In this document: piece by piece, positions 5,689 through 6,224 of the stretch
How the letters are laid out: each line of letters starts with the position of its first letter
Position numbering within the stretch: position 1 is the stretch's first letter
Assembly: GCA_947452875.1 (NCBI GenBank)
Contig: CANGEZ010000135.1
Location: forward strand, 1-6,224
Length of the DNA stretch: 6,224 nucleotides
Direction: 5' to 3'
Origin: Chitinophagaceae bacterium
GTDB taxonomy: Bacteria > Bacteroidota > Bacteroidia > Chitinophagales > Chitinophagaceae
Notes under the pieces: model-generated
What the model was told of the DNA's origin: nothing
Seen by the model: only the letters and a program-made list of their open reading frames with translations
Databases searched by the model: none
Translations under genes and position numbers: made by a program

Positions 5689-6224
5689 ATGAAAAAATAT
5701 GCTGTATTGGTTGCCGGCGGAAGTGGAAGTAGAATGAAAGCTGATGTGCCCAAACAGTTTTTACTTCTTAAAAACAAACCATTACTCGTTTATACCATTG
5801 AATCTTTTTTACAAGCAGATGCTGATATCAACATCATTCTGGTTTTGCCTGAACAACATTTACAAACAGGAAATGATATTGTTACTGAATATTTTAATGG
5901 GAAAGAGATTATCATTACTTCCGGTGGCACTACAAGATTCCATTCTGTGAAAAATGGATTGATGCAAATTCAAGAAGATGGAATTGTATTAGTGCATGAT
6001 GCCGTAAGAAGCATGGTTACAGTTGATTTAATACAACGCTCGCTGAATGAGGTTTTGGATAAAAAAGCTATCATCCCTGCGATTACTTCAAAAGATAGTG
6101 TGAGAATTATTGATGGAGAAAAAAATAAATCCATTTCAAGAGATACCGTAATGTTGGTACAAACACCTCAAACATTTTATAGTGTTGATTTGAAAAAAGC
6201 TTTTGAAGTGGAATACAATGATTC
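5689..6224 (+). CDS. ispD: 2-C-methyl-D-erythritol 4-phosphate cytidylyltransferase (IspD), 3' end cut by the window
   Basis: The first 178 residues of IspD, which couples CTP to MEP to make CDP-ME, the third step of the non-mevalonate isoprenoid pathway. The family is usually about 220-235 residues, so some 45-55 are missing. Seen directly: the CTP-binding loop VAGGSGSRMKADVPKQF with R15 and K22 at the spacing of E. coli R20 and K27; GGTTRFHSV (79-87); the metal-site motif HDAVR (103-107) with D104 and R107; and R151 and T159 in SRDTVMLVQTPQTF, matching the MEP-binding R157 and T165. The usual proline after HDxxR is serine here. ATG 5689 is the natural start, three residues before the first strand. 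No promoter is visible in the 12-base gap after the asparaginase, so cotranscription is likely. Confidence 0.95.
   Translation, partial: MKKYAVLVAGGSGSRMKADVPKQFLLLKNKPLLVYTIESFLQADADINIILVLPEQHLQTGNDIVTEYFNGKEIIITSGGTTRFHSVKNGLMQIQEDGIVLVHDAVRSMVTVDLIQRSLNEVLDKKAIIPAITSKDSVRIIDGEKNKSISRDTVMLVQTPQTFYSVDLKKAFEVEYND

Noticed and set aside
5744..5950. Plus-strand open frame of 68 codons
   Set aside because: It lies out of frame inside ispD, whose frame shows all catalytic motifs through this stretch.

Overview
The window looks like ordinary chromosome from a member of the Bacteroidota, most likely the Chitinophagales/Chitinophagaceae area; that family-level guess is inference. The reasons are an AT-rich sequence, almost no purine-rich Shine-Dalgarno sites, promoter-like TAnnTTTG boxes just upstream of starts, and typical Bacteroidota gene content: an RpoC with a short acidic tail, an anchored OmpH/Skp-like protein, and a DUF4254 gene next to a family 9 glycosyltransferase. 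All convincing genes are on the + strand.

Layout. Positions 3-392 are the 3' end of rpoC, closed by a strong intrinsic terminator (412-443). A gene-poor stretch of about 350 bases follows. It is dominated by degenerate 9-bp repeats (consensus GTTNNANAG): nine exact head-to-tail units on the left (452-532) and the same family in reverse complement on the right (564-661), with a GC-rich hairpin (579-598) inside. A promoter-like element (704-732) then precedes an OmpH/Skp-like coiled-coil protein (754-1365), which ends in a second intrinsic terminator (1392-1419). Only 20 bases later starts an APC-superfamily amino acid permease (1439-2863).

A good TTTG/TAnnTTTG promoter (2873-2902) precedes a two-gene unit: a DUF4254 protein (2933-3541) and a heptosyltransferase-like GT9 enzyme (3544-4578, TTG start), 2 bases apart. 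A second unit begins after a TAAATTTG box (4688-4695): a plant-type asparaginase/isoaspartyl peptidase (4708-5676), then, 12 bases on, ispD of the MEP isoprenoid pathway, cut by the window end.

How the genes relate. The DUF4254/GT9 pair probably works together in lipopolysaccharide or other surface-glycan synthesis. The permease and asparaginase both fit amino acid handling but are separately arranged. RpoC and IspD are housekeeping. I see no phage, insertion sequence, CRISPR array, toxin-antitoxin or defence module, and no clear new system. The most unusual thing is the inverted nonamer array after rpoC, which also happens to encode a short Phe-X-Arg repeat reading frame.
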